A DNA stretch of 64,000 nt from Branchiostoma floridae (Eukaryota; Chordata; Leptocardii; Amphioxiformes; Branchiostomatidae): NCBI RefSeq assembly GCF_000003815.2, contig NC_049980.1, forward strand, positions 1,460,740 to 1,524,739, given 5' to 3'. Of this stretch, positions 36,121 through 46,383 are shown in pieces (the first letter of the stretch is position 1; every line of letters begins with the position of its first letter). The notes under the pieces are model-generated. The model did no database searches, was not told the origin of the DNA, and saw nothing but the letters and a program-made list of their open reading frames with translations. The translations under genes were made by a program, and so were the position numbers.

Positions 36121-36796
36121 ACATTTTGCTTGGAAGAGGATCAGAAAATTGAGCGGTTACCCACTGTTTATTATTCTTGACAACAAGGACCCTAAAATTT
36201 GTCCATTAAACTCATATACAGTAACTGTATTTTAGATTTTGGAGAATAGCTAAGTTCTAAAACTAAACCAATAAAGGATGTATTTGGTACATACATGTTT
36301 TACTGTGTTGATAGAGAATCATGTGATGCATACCATGACTCTCAACAGTGTTAAAGAGTGGAGAGAAAATTTTGAAATGAATTTCAATGACATCATTTTT
36401 ATCATACCAGCAGTGACATTGCTGACAGCATAGGGTAAGAGCTCCTCCTGTTGATTTCTGATGGAATGACATGCAAGTGGGCATGAAGCAAACACCTTTC
36501 TCCTAGAGCTTTTTGATCTGGCTTTCCTGAGAATGGATTTGGAGGGAATTGATAAGTTAATAGGCTGCAAATTTGGAAAGCTGATAACCAAGGCCACCAT
36601 GCAGTGCCCCCACAACCCCAAGGTTTAAGGTAAGGACAAGGTAAATTTGAAAACTTCCTTGAAATCTATCCTCAGATTAACGGTAGATTGAAGACCCCTA
36701 TGCATGTATACGCCTTTAGAAATGTTGGCTGCAGTTTGATTTGCTGGAAATACTGCTATTTTAGATTTTATATAGAAAGAGCTGAGGGCCTCATAT

Positions 36797-37014
36797 TACT
36801 GTAAATGCAGATTCTTGTTCATGGTACTTTTTTGTTCACAGTTTTCGCGGTGGCCACTTCACCGCGAACTTAAAACCACAGCGACCATTTATCCATTATA
36901 TTATGTGGTTACAGTCTGTGGCACTATCGCGAACTTAAAACCACCGCGAAAACTCCATATCCCTGCTACTGCAAAATCAAAATTATCCCCGCAAATTTAA
37001 ATGCATTTACAGTA
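36797..37014. mobile_element. TA-flanked MITE, copy 3
   Basis: TA-CTGTAAATGCA at the left and GCATTTACAG-TA at the right, with 'ttttcgcggtggccac', 'accgcgaacttaaaacca' and 'cccgcaaatttaaatg' inside. Same family as 10.6 and 18.1 kb. Confidence 0.8.
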
Positions 37015-37069
37015 TCACCATTGATATTTTGTCCCACGGACTACCCTCCTTTCCAGTATACCATACAGG

Positions 37070-37160
37070 TCATGTTCGTAGCACTATCTGTGATTCAAAC
37101 TCACGACCTTTGGTCCCTCGCTAAGAGTCGCTTAACACTGCACTGCACACCTTATGCCCC
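37070..37160 (-). repeat. tRNA-like remnant (possible SINE head)
   Basis: On the minus strand, 'gtgcagtgttaagcgactct' is followed by 'gtcgtgagtttgaatcac', resembling an A box and a B box of a Leu/Ser-type tRNA. Acceptor-stem pairing is not convincing. Confidence 0.35.
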
Positions 37161-38695
37161 CTGTAATTGCTTTCACATCAACTCTCACCTAAAAAGTCAT
37201 CTTAAAGAGTACTGCCTTCTCACATCACCAGTTTCATGAGATGATAAAATGCTGACTCATCACCACAAAGTACAGCTTCATAGTGCCACATCAATCTATG
37301 TTTTTATGATTTAAAAAAAAGTTTAGCAAGAGGTTGAATGAAAACAGATTGATATTAAAGACAACTTGACTCTTGACTGCTGTATATTCTCCATAAAAGC
37401 ATGCACTTTTGAAAAAAATTTCAAAATCCAAAAGTGGTCAAAAGGCTGAAGTCAGGCTGGGTACTTTATTTGAGGTTACTGCCTGGGCCAATTGGAAGAG
37501 GACCCCAAAACCAAGCTAGGAATCAATTTGAACACAGGCGCTCATGGCTTGGAACAGTATCAAAATATCTGTGAAATTAGATTTTGAGGTAAGAGGATAA
37601 TAACATTATATAGTACTTTCATAAAACAATGTACCAGTAGTCTTTCTTACTTAACTCCCTGAAACTGTGAAACAGAAACCAAGACTCTTGATGTTGTTTT
37701 CACTTTGATCATGATACTATTACAGACCCTTATTGTTTTACTTATCTGTAAAATAAACAGATCTAGAAAACGTAGATAACCAACTTGGTTCTATGATTAA
37801 AAATCATAATTCTAGAATGCATGTGTCCTCATTACAAAATATAAACAAAAAGCAGTATTCTTTACTTGAAGAATCAGCAAATAAAATTGATGTGTCCATA
37901 CAGCAAAACCCTGAGTTCTGTGAAACCCCTCGTGAGTCCTACAGCTGTATATACAATTATATTATACTTGCATCTTACAAAATGTCAATGACCCGGCAGT
38001 TACAATTCAAGAAGGGGCATAGAACTCGTAAAAAGTTGTTCATGTCCCTAAAAAAGTCTTGGGCATTTAGGTAAGTCTGTTTTATCACTAGATCCATAAC
38101 CCCTCTTCTTTCATAAGACCCTGTTAGTACTGGCATATCACTTAAGGTTGAAGACCCAGCAGGTAAGAAGCTGGAAGAAGCTTTTGAGTGGCCTTAAATT
38201 CATAGACTTGTTTGTATGGATGGTGACAGTTAAGTCTGTTTCCTGTTTCACCGATGATGCCCCCCCCCCCCCCCCCCCAACGACCCACTTGATGGACATA
38301 TAGTGAATTGCTTGTTTGTTAAGTCATCTCTTCAAAACCCTCCAATGGAAAATGCCCCATCAGGCTGGATTTGTAGTGAACAGCAGGCTGCGCAATAAAG
38401 TCGGGCATTAGGTGTAGTAACTTCCCACTGCTCTTGTGGCACGGTCAGGGGCACAACTGGCTGTGTGAGGAAACTGCACAATCACTTTTAAAGTTTTTAG
38501 TTGGGGCCTTATCAATTTGATTTCTGTTTTTGTGGATTTTAGCCACTGGCACCAAATTTGTAATAATCATGGAAAAGTCATGATAATAAGTTCCTTAGTG
38601 ATCATCCCAGAGTTAAGGTGTCCAAAAATTTGTTCTTCCCTTGAACCATTGTGGAGTGGAACTTTGTGCCTACAAGTATGTACTGTAGGGATATC
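37161..38695. other. Non-coding, nothing recognised; poly-C at about 38262
   Basis: No gene. A C homopolymer (about 17 nt, near 38262-38278) may be an assembly weak point. Confidence 0.4.
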
Positions 38696-38696
38696 C

Positions 38697-39077
38697 TCAT
38701 TGAGGCCACACCAATTTTATTTGTTGTTTTTGCAGAGCCGTTTTTTTATTTCCCGGCCATATTTTTTCCAATTTGAAAAAAAAAAAAACTTTTCAAATTG
38801 ATGCTCACAGCCTCTCCTTTCTCAAATTAACTATGGGCTTCAGATTCCAGTAGCTGTACGTGCCTATTTTGGACGTTAGGTTTATAATTTTTCTTCAAAA
38901 TTTGGACTTTGTTACCAGGGACCCCGGAATTAACCGTAGTTCCTCGATGTCTTCTTCCCCCGACTTTTTGCGAAAGTTATTTTTTCAACCAACCAACCAA
39001 CCAACCAACCAACCAACCAACCAATTTTTTTTCGAAAAATCTGAGAAACAGCAAATGAAATTGCTTTGGCCTAAGTA
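38697..39077. mobile_element. MITE-like inverted-repeat element containing a (CCAA)n microsatellite
   Basis: The left end 'gaggccacaccaattttatt' plus 'tgttg' is mirrored by 'cagcaaatgaaattgctttg' plus 'gccta' at the right end, imperfectly over about 25 bp. The middle carries a clean CCAA run (about 38987-39023). No ORF. Confidence 0.5.
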
Positions 39078-40341
39078 GCTTTAAAAAACACTTTGAGTTA
39101 GATGTACAACAATTACGTGTGATAGGATATATATTACATGTTAAGTGCATTATTTTGCTCACTTGTTGATTTGGCTGCAGAAATTTTGACAACTGCCCCC
39201 AAATTGGTGATGGAAAGTTTGCTTTTTCAGTCTTGCCACGTACAATGACTTTTCCAAGAAATATTTGAAAAATGACCCAGGCACCATTTATTTCCTTTGT
39301 TTGGTTAGATTTAAGTGTTCCTTCAAGCCCTCTGGTTTTACCTTGACCTGTTTTCACTTGAAAATATCTCAGACATAAGGAAATAGATTGATGTAGCCTT
39401 AGTTATCAGTCTGGCTGCGGCATTCTTATGCGCCTTGCCCCAAACAAGGGAAGGAAAGCCATGATTCAGAATCTGTGAAAAGATTTTGTCTTTATTAGTT
39501 GACATTTGTGCATCAAAGTTTTACCTCCTGTACCTAGATTGAAATATCAGAAAGGAAAAGTGATTTCTTCAAAGAATATTTCTTTCAGAAATCTTAATTT
39601 CTTTCAGAAATCTGAAATTTCTTTCTGAAATCTGAAATTTCTTTCAGAAATCTGAAATCTGAAACTGAAAAGTTGCTATTTCTCCTTGTCATTAGATAAG
39701 GAATCTCGTATCACAACTGGTGTCAGAACTGGGCAATTTGTGGCTGAAACTTGTTACTACCTTCCATCGATCAGTTCGGTAAAATTACTTTCCCTGCTTG
39801 GCGTATTGCTCCCCCGTCTTGAGGAAACAAAGCCAGCCCATTCGTCAGCGCAAGAAGAGGAGGGCAATCTAAACAGTAAAACGGTCGACGGCACAAACAT
39901 AACAGCTCAATTTAGCGGCTACGGCTCTCAAGATGTCAAGCCCCTATTACAGCCTGGTAACGGCACAGCTCAATGCGTATCTAATAACATTCCATTCCAT
40001 TTTCAAACCAAATAGCCTGAAATTAAGCAGCAATTTTACAGCGTTAGTACAAAGCCAGGTGGACGTTAAGTTGTAACCCTCTGCCCCCACCTGTAAGGGT
40101 GCCAATTACGCTGTCAGTTTTACTGCCTTTTTGGAGACATTGGTGCCAAATAGCTTTCAATTGTTATATCAGACACCTGTAGCATTTATATGATTGTACA
40201 TTACGTTTAACTGGCTTTGGGATCAACAATGTTTCTCCAAGTTGACCAAAGAGCATCGCTACTTCTGAACCTGCCTGGTAGTAGCAAAGTTGTTCCTGGA
40301 TATGCAAATTAAACTTATATCAAAAACTTTATAATTGTTGT
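39078..40341. other. Non-coding, with a short 'tttcagaaatctgaaa' repeat
   Basis: 39590-39665 is a tandem of 'tttctttcagaaatctgaaa' steps, each itself quasi-palindromic. A 109-codon plus frame at 39686-40015 has no recognisable domain; 39890-40050 might be constrained DNA, but this cannot be shown. Confidence 0.4.
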
Positions 40342-40451
40342 ATAATTGTTCAGGCACACTCACTCGGAGACGTATTGGCGCGTGACATGTTTAATCGAGT
40401 CTGATGAGCTGGTTCAAGTACATAGTTCCGCCACAGACGATGTCACAGGCC
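40342..40451 (-). repeat. Direct repeat A, right terminal copy
   Basis: About 110 bp, matching 40969-41078 with one visible difference (A/G near 40393). It contains 'cactcactcggagacgtatt' and 'agttccgccacagacgatg'. Outside it the flanks differ. Confidence 0.9.
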
Positions 40452-40859
40452 TAGCCTAGAGACGCTAGGCATATAAATGAACTGGATACAAGACAGGTAT
40501 TCCTTACAAAGCAGGCATGTAACGATACAATAAGATGAACAGTAAATTGTCATAAAACGTATAAACTCTCTTTAAAAGTGACCGCTCTACAGTCCTGAAG
40601 TAGAATACAGTTGTGCTCTCGCCTATCTGAGGCCTAAAGGAGCTAAAGGTACTCTACATGAGTAACGACTTCTGACGCTAACTGCACGTTGTAGTGACGT
40701 GCTGGTCATACAGATACTCGACATACATAAAAACTTGCTAAAACACTGACTAGTATCTACTGTGGTGCTGAGACTAAACTAGGTGGTGGATTAAAAAACG
40801 GGATAAGATAACGAACGGGTGGAATAGAAAGTTCAAGGACGTTGTTGGGCGGTGGATGG

Positions 40860-40970
40860 TAGTTCGTTCGAGATCTGGAGTTCTTACTCTGGTTCTCGCA
40901 AGATCTCGCGGTGTTCATCACGTGGTTTGCCCACATTTCCCCCGTATGACGTCATCGAACATACGCCCAT
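40860..40970 (-). repeat. Direct repeat B, internal copy
   Basis: About 111 bp, matching 43579-43690 except for a small change near its end. It carries a perfect CRE-type palindrome TGACGTCA. It overlaps the internal A copy by AT at 40969-40970. Confidence 0.9.
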
Positions 40971-41078
40971 AATTGTTCAGGCACACTCACTCGGAGACGT
41001 ATTGGCGCGTGACATGTTTGATCGAGTCTGATGAGCTGGTTCAAGTACATAGTTCCGCCACAGACGATGTCACAGGCC
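40969..41078 (-). repeat. Direct repeat A, internal copy
   Basis: Directly joined to internal repeat B. Same as 40342-40451 until 41078, where the two diverge. Confidence 0.9.
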
Positions 41079-41359
41079 AGGCCGCAGGCAGCCAAGAAGA
41101 CTCCGATGGTGGGGACGAGCTGCTTACTCGTCGGCTTGAATGGTCTTAGACCTAGTGTTCTGCCAATGGTCGTAGACAGGGCATAACGACGCCGGGTCTC
41201 CCGCTGCCGCTTGTGTTTGTGAGGGCGACACCTGGGTCGAAGGGGAAAGCCGCTTCCCATCTTGTCCGTGGAGGACCTGTGGCTGTACATGTAGCCCTAA
41301 GAGTTGCTGTCTTGTCAAATGTGAGCGTTGTAGCTGGACATTGGACAAGGATGTCCAAG

Positions 41360-42455
41360 GTCTTTTTTGGTGAAGGCTTTAGGGCAGGCCTTATTACATG
41401 GATGCTCGCCGTCTTGTCTGGTGAGGGCTTCCGAGCAGCATGTGGGACGTGTGTGCTCGCCATCTTGTCTGGTGAGGGCTTTCGAGCGGCATGTGGGACG
41501 TGGGTGCTCGCCGTCTTGTCTGGTGAGGGCTTTCGAGCGGCATGTGGGACGTGGGTGCTCGCCGTCTTGTCTGGTGAGGGCTTTGGAGCGGCATGTGGGA
41601 CGTGGGTGCTCGCCGTCTTGTCTGGTGAGGGCTTTGGAGCGGCATGTGGGACGTGGGTGCTCGCCGTCTTGTCTGGTGAGGGCTTTGGAGCAGCATGTGG
41701 GACGTGGGTGCTCGCCGTCTTGTCTGGTGAGGGCTTTCGAGCAGCATGTGGGACGTGGGTGCTCGCCGTCTTATCTGGTGAGTGCTTTCGAGCAGCATGT
41801 GGGACGTGGGTGCTCGCCATCTTGTCTGGTGAGGGCTTTCGAGCGGCATGTGGGACGTGGGTGCTCGCCGTCTTGTCTGGTGAGGGCTTTCGAGCGGCAT
41901 GTGGGACGTGGGTGCTCGCCGTCTTGTCTGGTGAGGGCTTTGGAGCAGCATGTGGGACGTGGGTGCTCGCCGTCTTGTCTGGTGAGGGCTTTCGAGCAGC
42001 ATGTGGGACGTGGGTGCTCGCCGTCTTATCTGGTGAGTGCTTTCGAGCAGCATGTGGGACGTGGGTGCTCGCCGTCTTGTCTGGTGAGGGCTTTCGAGCA
42101 GCATGTGGGACGTGGGTGCTCGCCGTCTTGTCTGGTGAGTGCTTTCGAGCAGCATGTGGGACGTGGGTGATCGCCGTCTTGTCTGGTGAGGGCTTTTGAG
42201 CAGCATGTGGGACGTGGGTAGTGCTCGCCGTCTTGTCTGGTGAGGGCTTTTGAGCAGTATGTGGGACGTGGGTGCCCGCCGTCTTGTCTGGTGAGGGCTT
42301 TCGAGCGGCATGTGGGACGTGGAAGCTCGCCGTCTTGTCTGATGAGGGCTTTCGAGCAGTATGTGAGATGTGGGTGCTCGTCGGCTGTAGAGCAGCATGT
42401 GGGACGTGGGTGCTCGCCGTCTTGTCTGGTTAGGGCTTTAGAGCAGCATGTGGGC
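41360..42455. repeat. 51-bp satellite, about 21 units
   Basis: The unit runs from 'gtgctcgccgtcttgtctgg' through 'tgagggctttcgagcagcat' to 'gtgggacgtgg' (51 bp = 17 codons). Variants (cgagc/ggagc, gagggc/gagtgc, ttgtct/ttatct) recur in blocks: the G-R-C variant triplet at units 6-8 reappears at units 11-13, showing segmental duplication. Because the period is divisible by three, several frames on both strands stay open for 220-334 codons; these are consequences of the repeat. In the gag frame the translation is KTASTHVPHAARKPSPD. Confidence 0.95.
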
Positions 42456-42528
42456 GTTGAATCAGTTTCTTGTTGTCGGTCAAGGTTGATGCCGGATAAA
42501 TCACACCTGTGCTACGCGCCGAGTCTAG

Positions 42529-43554
42529 TCAGGAGTTGTCGGAATTCCCTGGCTGGTTACTGTACCCTCCGGTGTCTCTGTTGTATGTGCAGAACTTGGC
42601 GGGATGATCCGCGTCCACTTCCGGCCTATTCCTGGCACAGAACTTGCAAGCATGTACATGGAGTGTACCCGACGCTGAGATGTGGTCGGTGACGAAGGTG
42701 CAGGTATTGGCTTGATACCTGTAGCAGTATGTGCTGCGTGGACCTCCGGCTCTCTCGGTGGATGCTGCTTGCTGAAGGCCGCCGTGTGCATGACCGTGTT
42801 CCATCTCCAGCGAGGGCCGCTGCAGGTGATCCTCCTTTAGTTTCTGCACTTCGGCTAGAGTAGTATTGGTGTCAATGTTGAACAGGCCATGTTCTGCGTG
42901 AATGAGTAGAATTTTGAAGTTTCTAATACCTCTAAAGGTGTATGTGGGCACGTCCAGCATGAGTCCCCTCAAGATGTGTCCCCTGTTCCGGCTTTCTATC
43001 GGGTGGGTGTGGGAGCTGAGGATGATTGACATTTCCCCCGCGACAAACTGATCGTAAGTCAATGAGTCATACGTGATGGCGGTGGTGGCAGAAAAAACGT
43101 ATTCATGAGGCCAACTCACCTCCCTAACGACCCTGTCGTGCGCCTTCCTGGTGAGGCCGCTGGTAAGTCTCTTACCTTGGGTAAGTGGGAGGCCTTCCTG
43201 GACGTGCTGAGTGTTGCGCATGGGGGGAGGGGGGTGGCCCTCGGCGCCCCGCTGTTCCCCTTCGGTGTGTCTTGGGACGTGCCGCAAGAACTCTGCAGGG
43301 TCGCTCTGTAGCTGATGAAAGGCCCGAACCTCCCGCAGAGTCGGAAAACTGTGCCTCGCGGGAAGCTCGGGCGCTCGAATCTCCGCACGCGGAGCCCTAG
43401 CGTGCGGCTCTTCCGTTCGGCCATCTTGAATTCGCGCTGGGATCTCTGGGATCGGAGACCTCTGACCTCCGTCGTCATCTTCAAATGCGTTGGTGGGGAG
43501 GGGGGTACGAACTCTTCCGGCCCTCTCCAAATCGGCGCCGATATCGGGCACCAA
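42529..43554 (-). CDS. Gag-like protein of a retroelement
   Basis: About 341 residues. A charged, Pro/Arg-rich N-terminal third is followed by a core at about 148-223 (WPHEYVF...YDQFVAGEM...LRGLMLDVPTY...FKILLIHAEHG) that resembles the nucleocapsid-proximal domain of gag proteins in tyrosine-recombinase and other invertebrate retroelements. The Cys/His cluster C277, C285, H291, C303, C306, H317, C322 looks like zinc-binding knuckles. The frame starts about 25 bp after repeat B. There is no in-frame ATG before residue 112, so the listed start is a TTG and the true start is uncertain. The stop is followed by the satellite, in the same frame but past further stops. Family assignment is from memory of the motif pattern. 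Confidence 0.6.
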   Translation of the reverse strand: MVPDIGADLERAGRVRTPLPTNAFEDDDGGQRSPIPEIPARIQDGRTEEPHARAPRAEIRAPELPARHSFPTLREVRAFHQLQSDPAEFLRHVPRHTEGEQRGAEGHPPPPMRNTQHVQEGLPLTQGKRLTSGLTRKAHDRVVREVSWPHEYVFSATTAITYDSLTYDQFVAGEMSIILSSHTHPIESRNRGHILRGLMLDVPTYTFRGIRNFKILLIHAEHGLFNIDTNTTLAEVQKLKEDHLQRPSLEMEHGHAHGGLQQAASTERAGGPRSTYCYRYQANTCTFVTDHISASGTLHVHACKFCARNRPEVDADHPAKFCTYNRDTGGYSNQPGNSDNS

Positions 43555-43578
43555 ACATGTTGACTTTGGGGGAGAAAC

Positions 43579-43690
43579 TAGTTCGTTCGAGATCTGGAGT
43601 TCTTACTCTGGTTCTCGCAAGATCTCGCGGTGTTCATCACGTGGTTTGCCCACAATTCCCCCGTATGACGTCATCTCGTCATACGCCCAT
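43579..43690 (-). repeat. Direct repeat B, left terminal copy
   Basis: Matches 40860-40970. Its last part holds a perfect inverted pair CGTATGACG / CGTCATACG around 6 bp, whereas the internal copy keeps only six pairing bases. Confidence 0.9.
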
Positions 43691-46031
43691 GCTTTGAAGT
43701 TTGAACTGGATGCTCAGTTAGTACCTAAATGATTGTAGTTTCTGCCAGTTGAGTAAAGTGACAGTGATACTAAATGACGGACAGAAGACACCATTCTGTA
43801 ATGCTCCAAAGATTGAAGTGTGATAAACAGTCTGATTTTCAGTTGTTGGTCACTCTAAGCTGCGGGAGGGGTGACAAATTTGACAATGACAAAATCTGGT
43901 GTCCTCAACTGAAAAATTGTAAGAAATTATCAATTCTGATGTCAAAGTTTGGTACTCAAAATGTTTGACAGCAGCACATGTGAAGTACGTTCAATTATCA
44001 TATGGAAGCCAGTGTGATACCTTCAAACCGGATCAGTCAGGAATACCCATATCCAGTATTATCTCTTGCCAGGCATGATATGAGATAGAAAAAGACAATA
44101 AAATTTGTTTTACATGCTGGTTACTTCTGCAGTGCAATCTGATTGGATGTTACAATGGTTTTGCTGCAGATCAACAAAAAATGGCTTCAGTTCCTGGTGA
44201 GATTGTGAAGATCAACATCTGCAGTACTGCCGTATCACGTTAGATGGCATGCATGTGCAATGGGGGCATTTCTCTAGAAGGGAATTATCATACGTTTTTT
44301 AAAATCACCCCTACCTGCGTTGATATCCCTTCCTCCCACACATGTCATTGCCTTGCTCCAATTTCTTATACCTAGAATTGTTATCTCTCATCCATGTATT
44401 GCAATTTGAGACTATTCCATCTATCAAATCCTGTACCCTGATCTATTGATCCATACTATACAGTAGGTGTTCAGTTATCACAAGGACAGAATTGAATCCC
44501 TGCACTAAGATTTCCCCCTGTGACAATCAGTCAGGGAGTTTCTGACAGCATTAGCACAGATTTGGGGTATCAGCTTATAGCCTACCTAACCCACCATTGA
44601 GATAATCCATCTTATCTGACACAATTATGCCAGGTGTTGGGGGGGGGGGGGGGCTGGCAGAGGCACACCTGGCCTTGTAACTGTAAAATCATGAAATAGT
44701 TGCAGTAATTTTTAATAATTATGTTAATTCTTTTTTGTAATGATCTTTCACATTGCAAACTCACCATACTGTAAACTTGAAGATACTGAAATTTAAAATT
44801 AACAGCACCTGATTGAAGACCTGCATGCCCCTTTTCCATAAGGCTCTAAGCAGCCTATATTTGATTTCCCAGAATAAGTAGGGAAAGCCATATGATTTGT
44901 AATTTGTAGTGAGGCGACCAAATTTTGTGCAGTTGCCTTCCTCGATTTTGGTGTGATATTTGGAGGTTCTTCTGAATTCAGCACGAAGCATTGTAGGGAC
45001 CCCGCATCAAGACCCTCCTTAATGTTATATGAGATATCACAGAATGATGTGACATATGTTGGCCCTTACTGTCTATCTGGTAGAAACTATTTTGTATTTT
45101 CATTTCAGAGTTTGTAGTTGGCTGTTCGAAAGTCACTGTTAATTTTGTTGGATGAAAAGAATGTTGCACTCCTGCTGACAGTGTTAGTATTCCATCATTC
45201 TGACTGTAATGGAATATTCTGTGTGTGCTCCAGCAGCCCCTGCATTGCTGGTGATTGAGATATTTGTCATGAGAACAAGTTCTGCATGACTTTCCCTGCT
45301 ATTACAGTGAATATGTGAATGGAGGGTTGGGTACTCTCCCAGCAATTTTCCCAGATTGCACATATACATGATTGCCGGCAACCTGCAATTTTCCAGGTTC
45401 CCGGAAAAGAACGTCATGGTCTGTGGAGTAACTATCTGGCAAACAACTGACTCGAGTGAAAATTGGTTATGATTGTAGGATATGATATCACACGACATGA
45501 ACTTTATCCTTCAATCATAGAAAGATTTGAGCCATCTTATTTGTACTTTGCTGCAACGTGTGCTCAGTATTTCTTGCTTAGCAGTCTGCAATATGTAGGA
45601 AGTTTGTGGCAACCGTGCATGGAAACTAAATAAAAATGGAAGGCAACTTTATGCCCTGAAATAGAGATGCTTTTCTGTCATATATAAGGATAATCAGTCA
45701 TTCCTTGAAATGGTGTGAACCTATATTTCTGGGATGTTAGTTGATGAGGACCATTTTGTTAACGTCCTCAATCATTCGGCTAGGGCATCGAGTCACGTGT
45801 GTCCCTAAGGCTGCATGGCTACACTGTCCTATTTTTTGCAAAGTAATGCCTGTTAAAGAGTAGACAGGAAGTCGGGCAGTGTTTGGGATAGGGATGACTA
45901 CATTTCTTTGCCACTTCCCTTTTCTGCTTGGTGACAGTTTCATGTGCTTCCTCAAAGGCGGTGGCACCTTCTTGGACTAAGCTAAGCCCTACATGTGCAT
46001 GTACTATACTATACTAATTTTGGGTCACTTT
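43691..46031. other. Non-coding 3' flank of the LINGO-like gene
   Basis: 2.3 kb without a supported gene. A G homopolymer of about 15 nt lies at 44639-44653. Short minus frames at 44612-45169 overlap one another and have no domains. Part of this may be 3' UTR of the gene ending at 46264, but no convincing polyadenylation signal could be placed. Confidence 0.4.
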
Positions 46032-46106
46032 ACCTGCATTTTAAGTTTGCGGTGATTTAATTTTGTGGTCAAACAAAAAGCTATTGGTGGTTTTGAGTTT
46101 ACTGTA
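46032..46106. mobile_element. Partial copy of the TA-flanked MITE family
   Basis: 'ttaagtttgcggtgatttaa' and 'tggtggttttgagtttactg' match interior blocks of the 18.1-kb copy; TIRs are not both present. Confidence 0.5.
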
Positions 46107-46263
46107 TTCGCATCCTGCTCTGCACAAGAGCAGTTGGTCAACACGCAATTGGGATTTTGAAAAGAAATGAACAAATTAAAGCAATTATTGTTGGGATGTC
46201 AGTCTAAAACAAAATGCAGACCTCATCACAGCCTTATTAAAGGCAACCCTCTCTCACCATTTC

Positions 46264-46383
46264 TCATCTTGCTCTTTTGAAGTTGACATTTGTTGCCAGG
46301 GGGCCACCGCCTGACTTGGCCTTTCCTCCCTCATCACTTCCCCGTGGCACAAAGGCCAGTTCCATCATAAAGGCCTGCTTGCC
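46264..46383 (-). CDS. LINGO: LINGO-like coding exon 6 (cytoplasmic tail)
   Basis: 39 codons plus TGA, acceptor 'tttcttccag|GGC', phase 0. Encodes the tail with ELAFVPRGSDEG. Found from the downstream acceptor and frame; it is too short for ordinary ORF lists. Where mammalian LINGO1 is recalled to have a Tyr before VPR, this has Phe569. Confidence 0.88.
   Translation of the reverse strand, partial: GKQAFMMELAFVPRGSDEGGKAKSGGGPLATNVNFKRAR

Larger units (their letters stand above)
40342..43690 (-). mobile_element. Non-autonomous retroelement with split direct repeats, gag-like ORF and internal 51-bp satellite
   Basis: Two different direct repeats frame it. Repeat A (about 110 bp) lies at 40342-40451 and 40969-41078; repeat B (about 111 bp) at 40860-40970 and 43579-43690. 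On the minus strand the order is B, gag ORF, satellite, A, B, 400-bp unique segment, A. The internal A-B junction overlaps by the dinucleotide AT and equals the element's right end joined to its left end. This is the plan of Ngaro/PAT tyrosine-recombinase retroelements. No RT, RNase H or recombinase is present. Alternatives: a rearranged LTR element (the B-to-A unit 40349-40969 starts TG and ends CA on either strand), or two adjacent elements sharing ends. Confidence 0.6.

Noticed and set aside
39686-40015. 109-codon plus-strand ORF as a small gene
   Set aside because: No domain, signal peptide or splice context; composition is only mildly unlike its surroundings.
40349-40969. Intact solo LTR (starts TG, ends CA)
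   Set aside because: Kept only as an alternative: the internal junction with a second A copy and the B copy at the far end are explained better by split direct repeats, and no 4-6 bp target duplication was found.
41213-42398. Long ORFs of 222-334 codons on both strands through the 51-bp array
   Set aside because: A repeat whose period is a multiple of three keeps any stop-free frame open; at least four frames are open at once, so openness is not evidence of coding.
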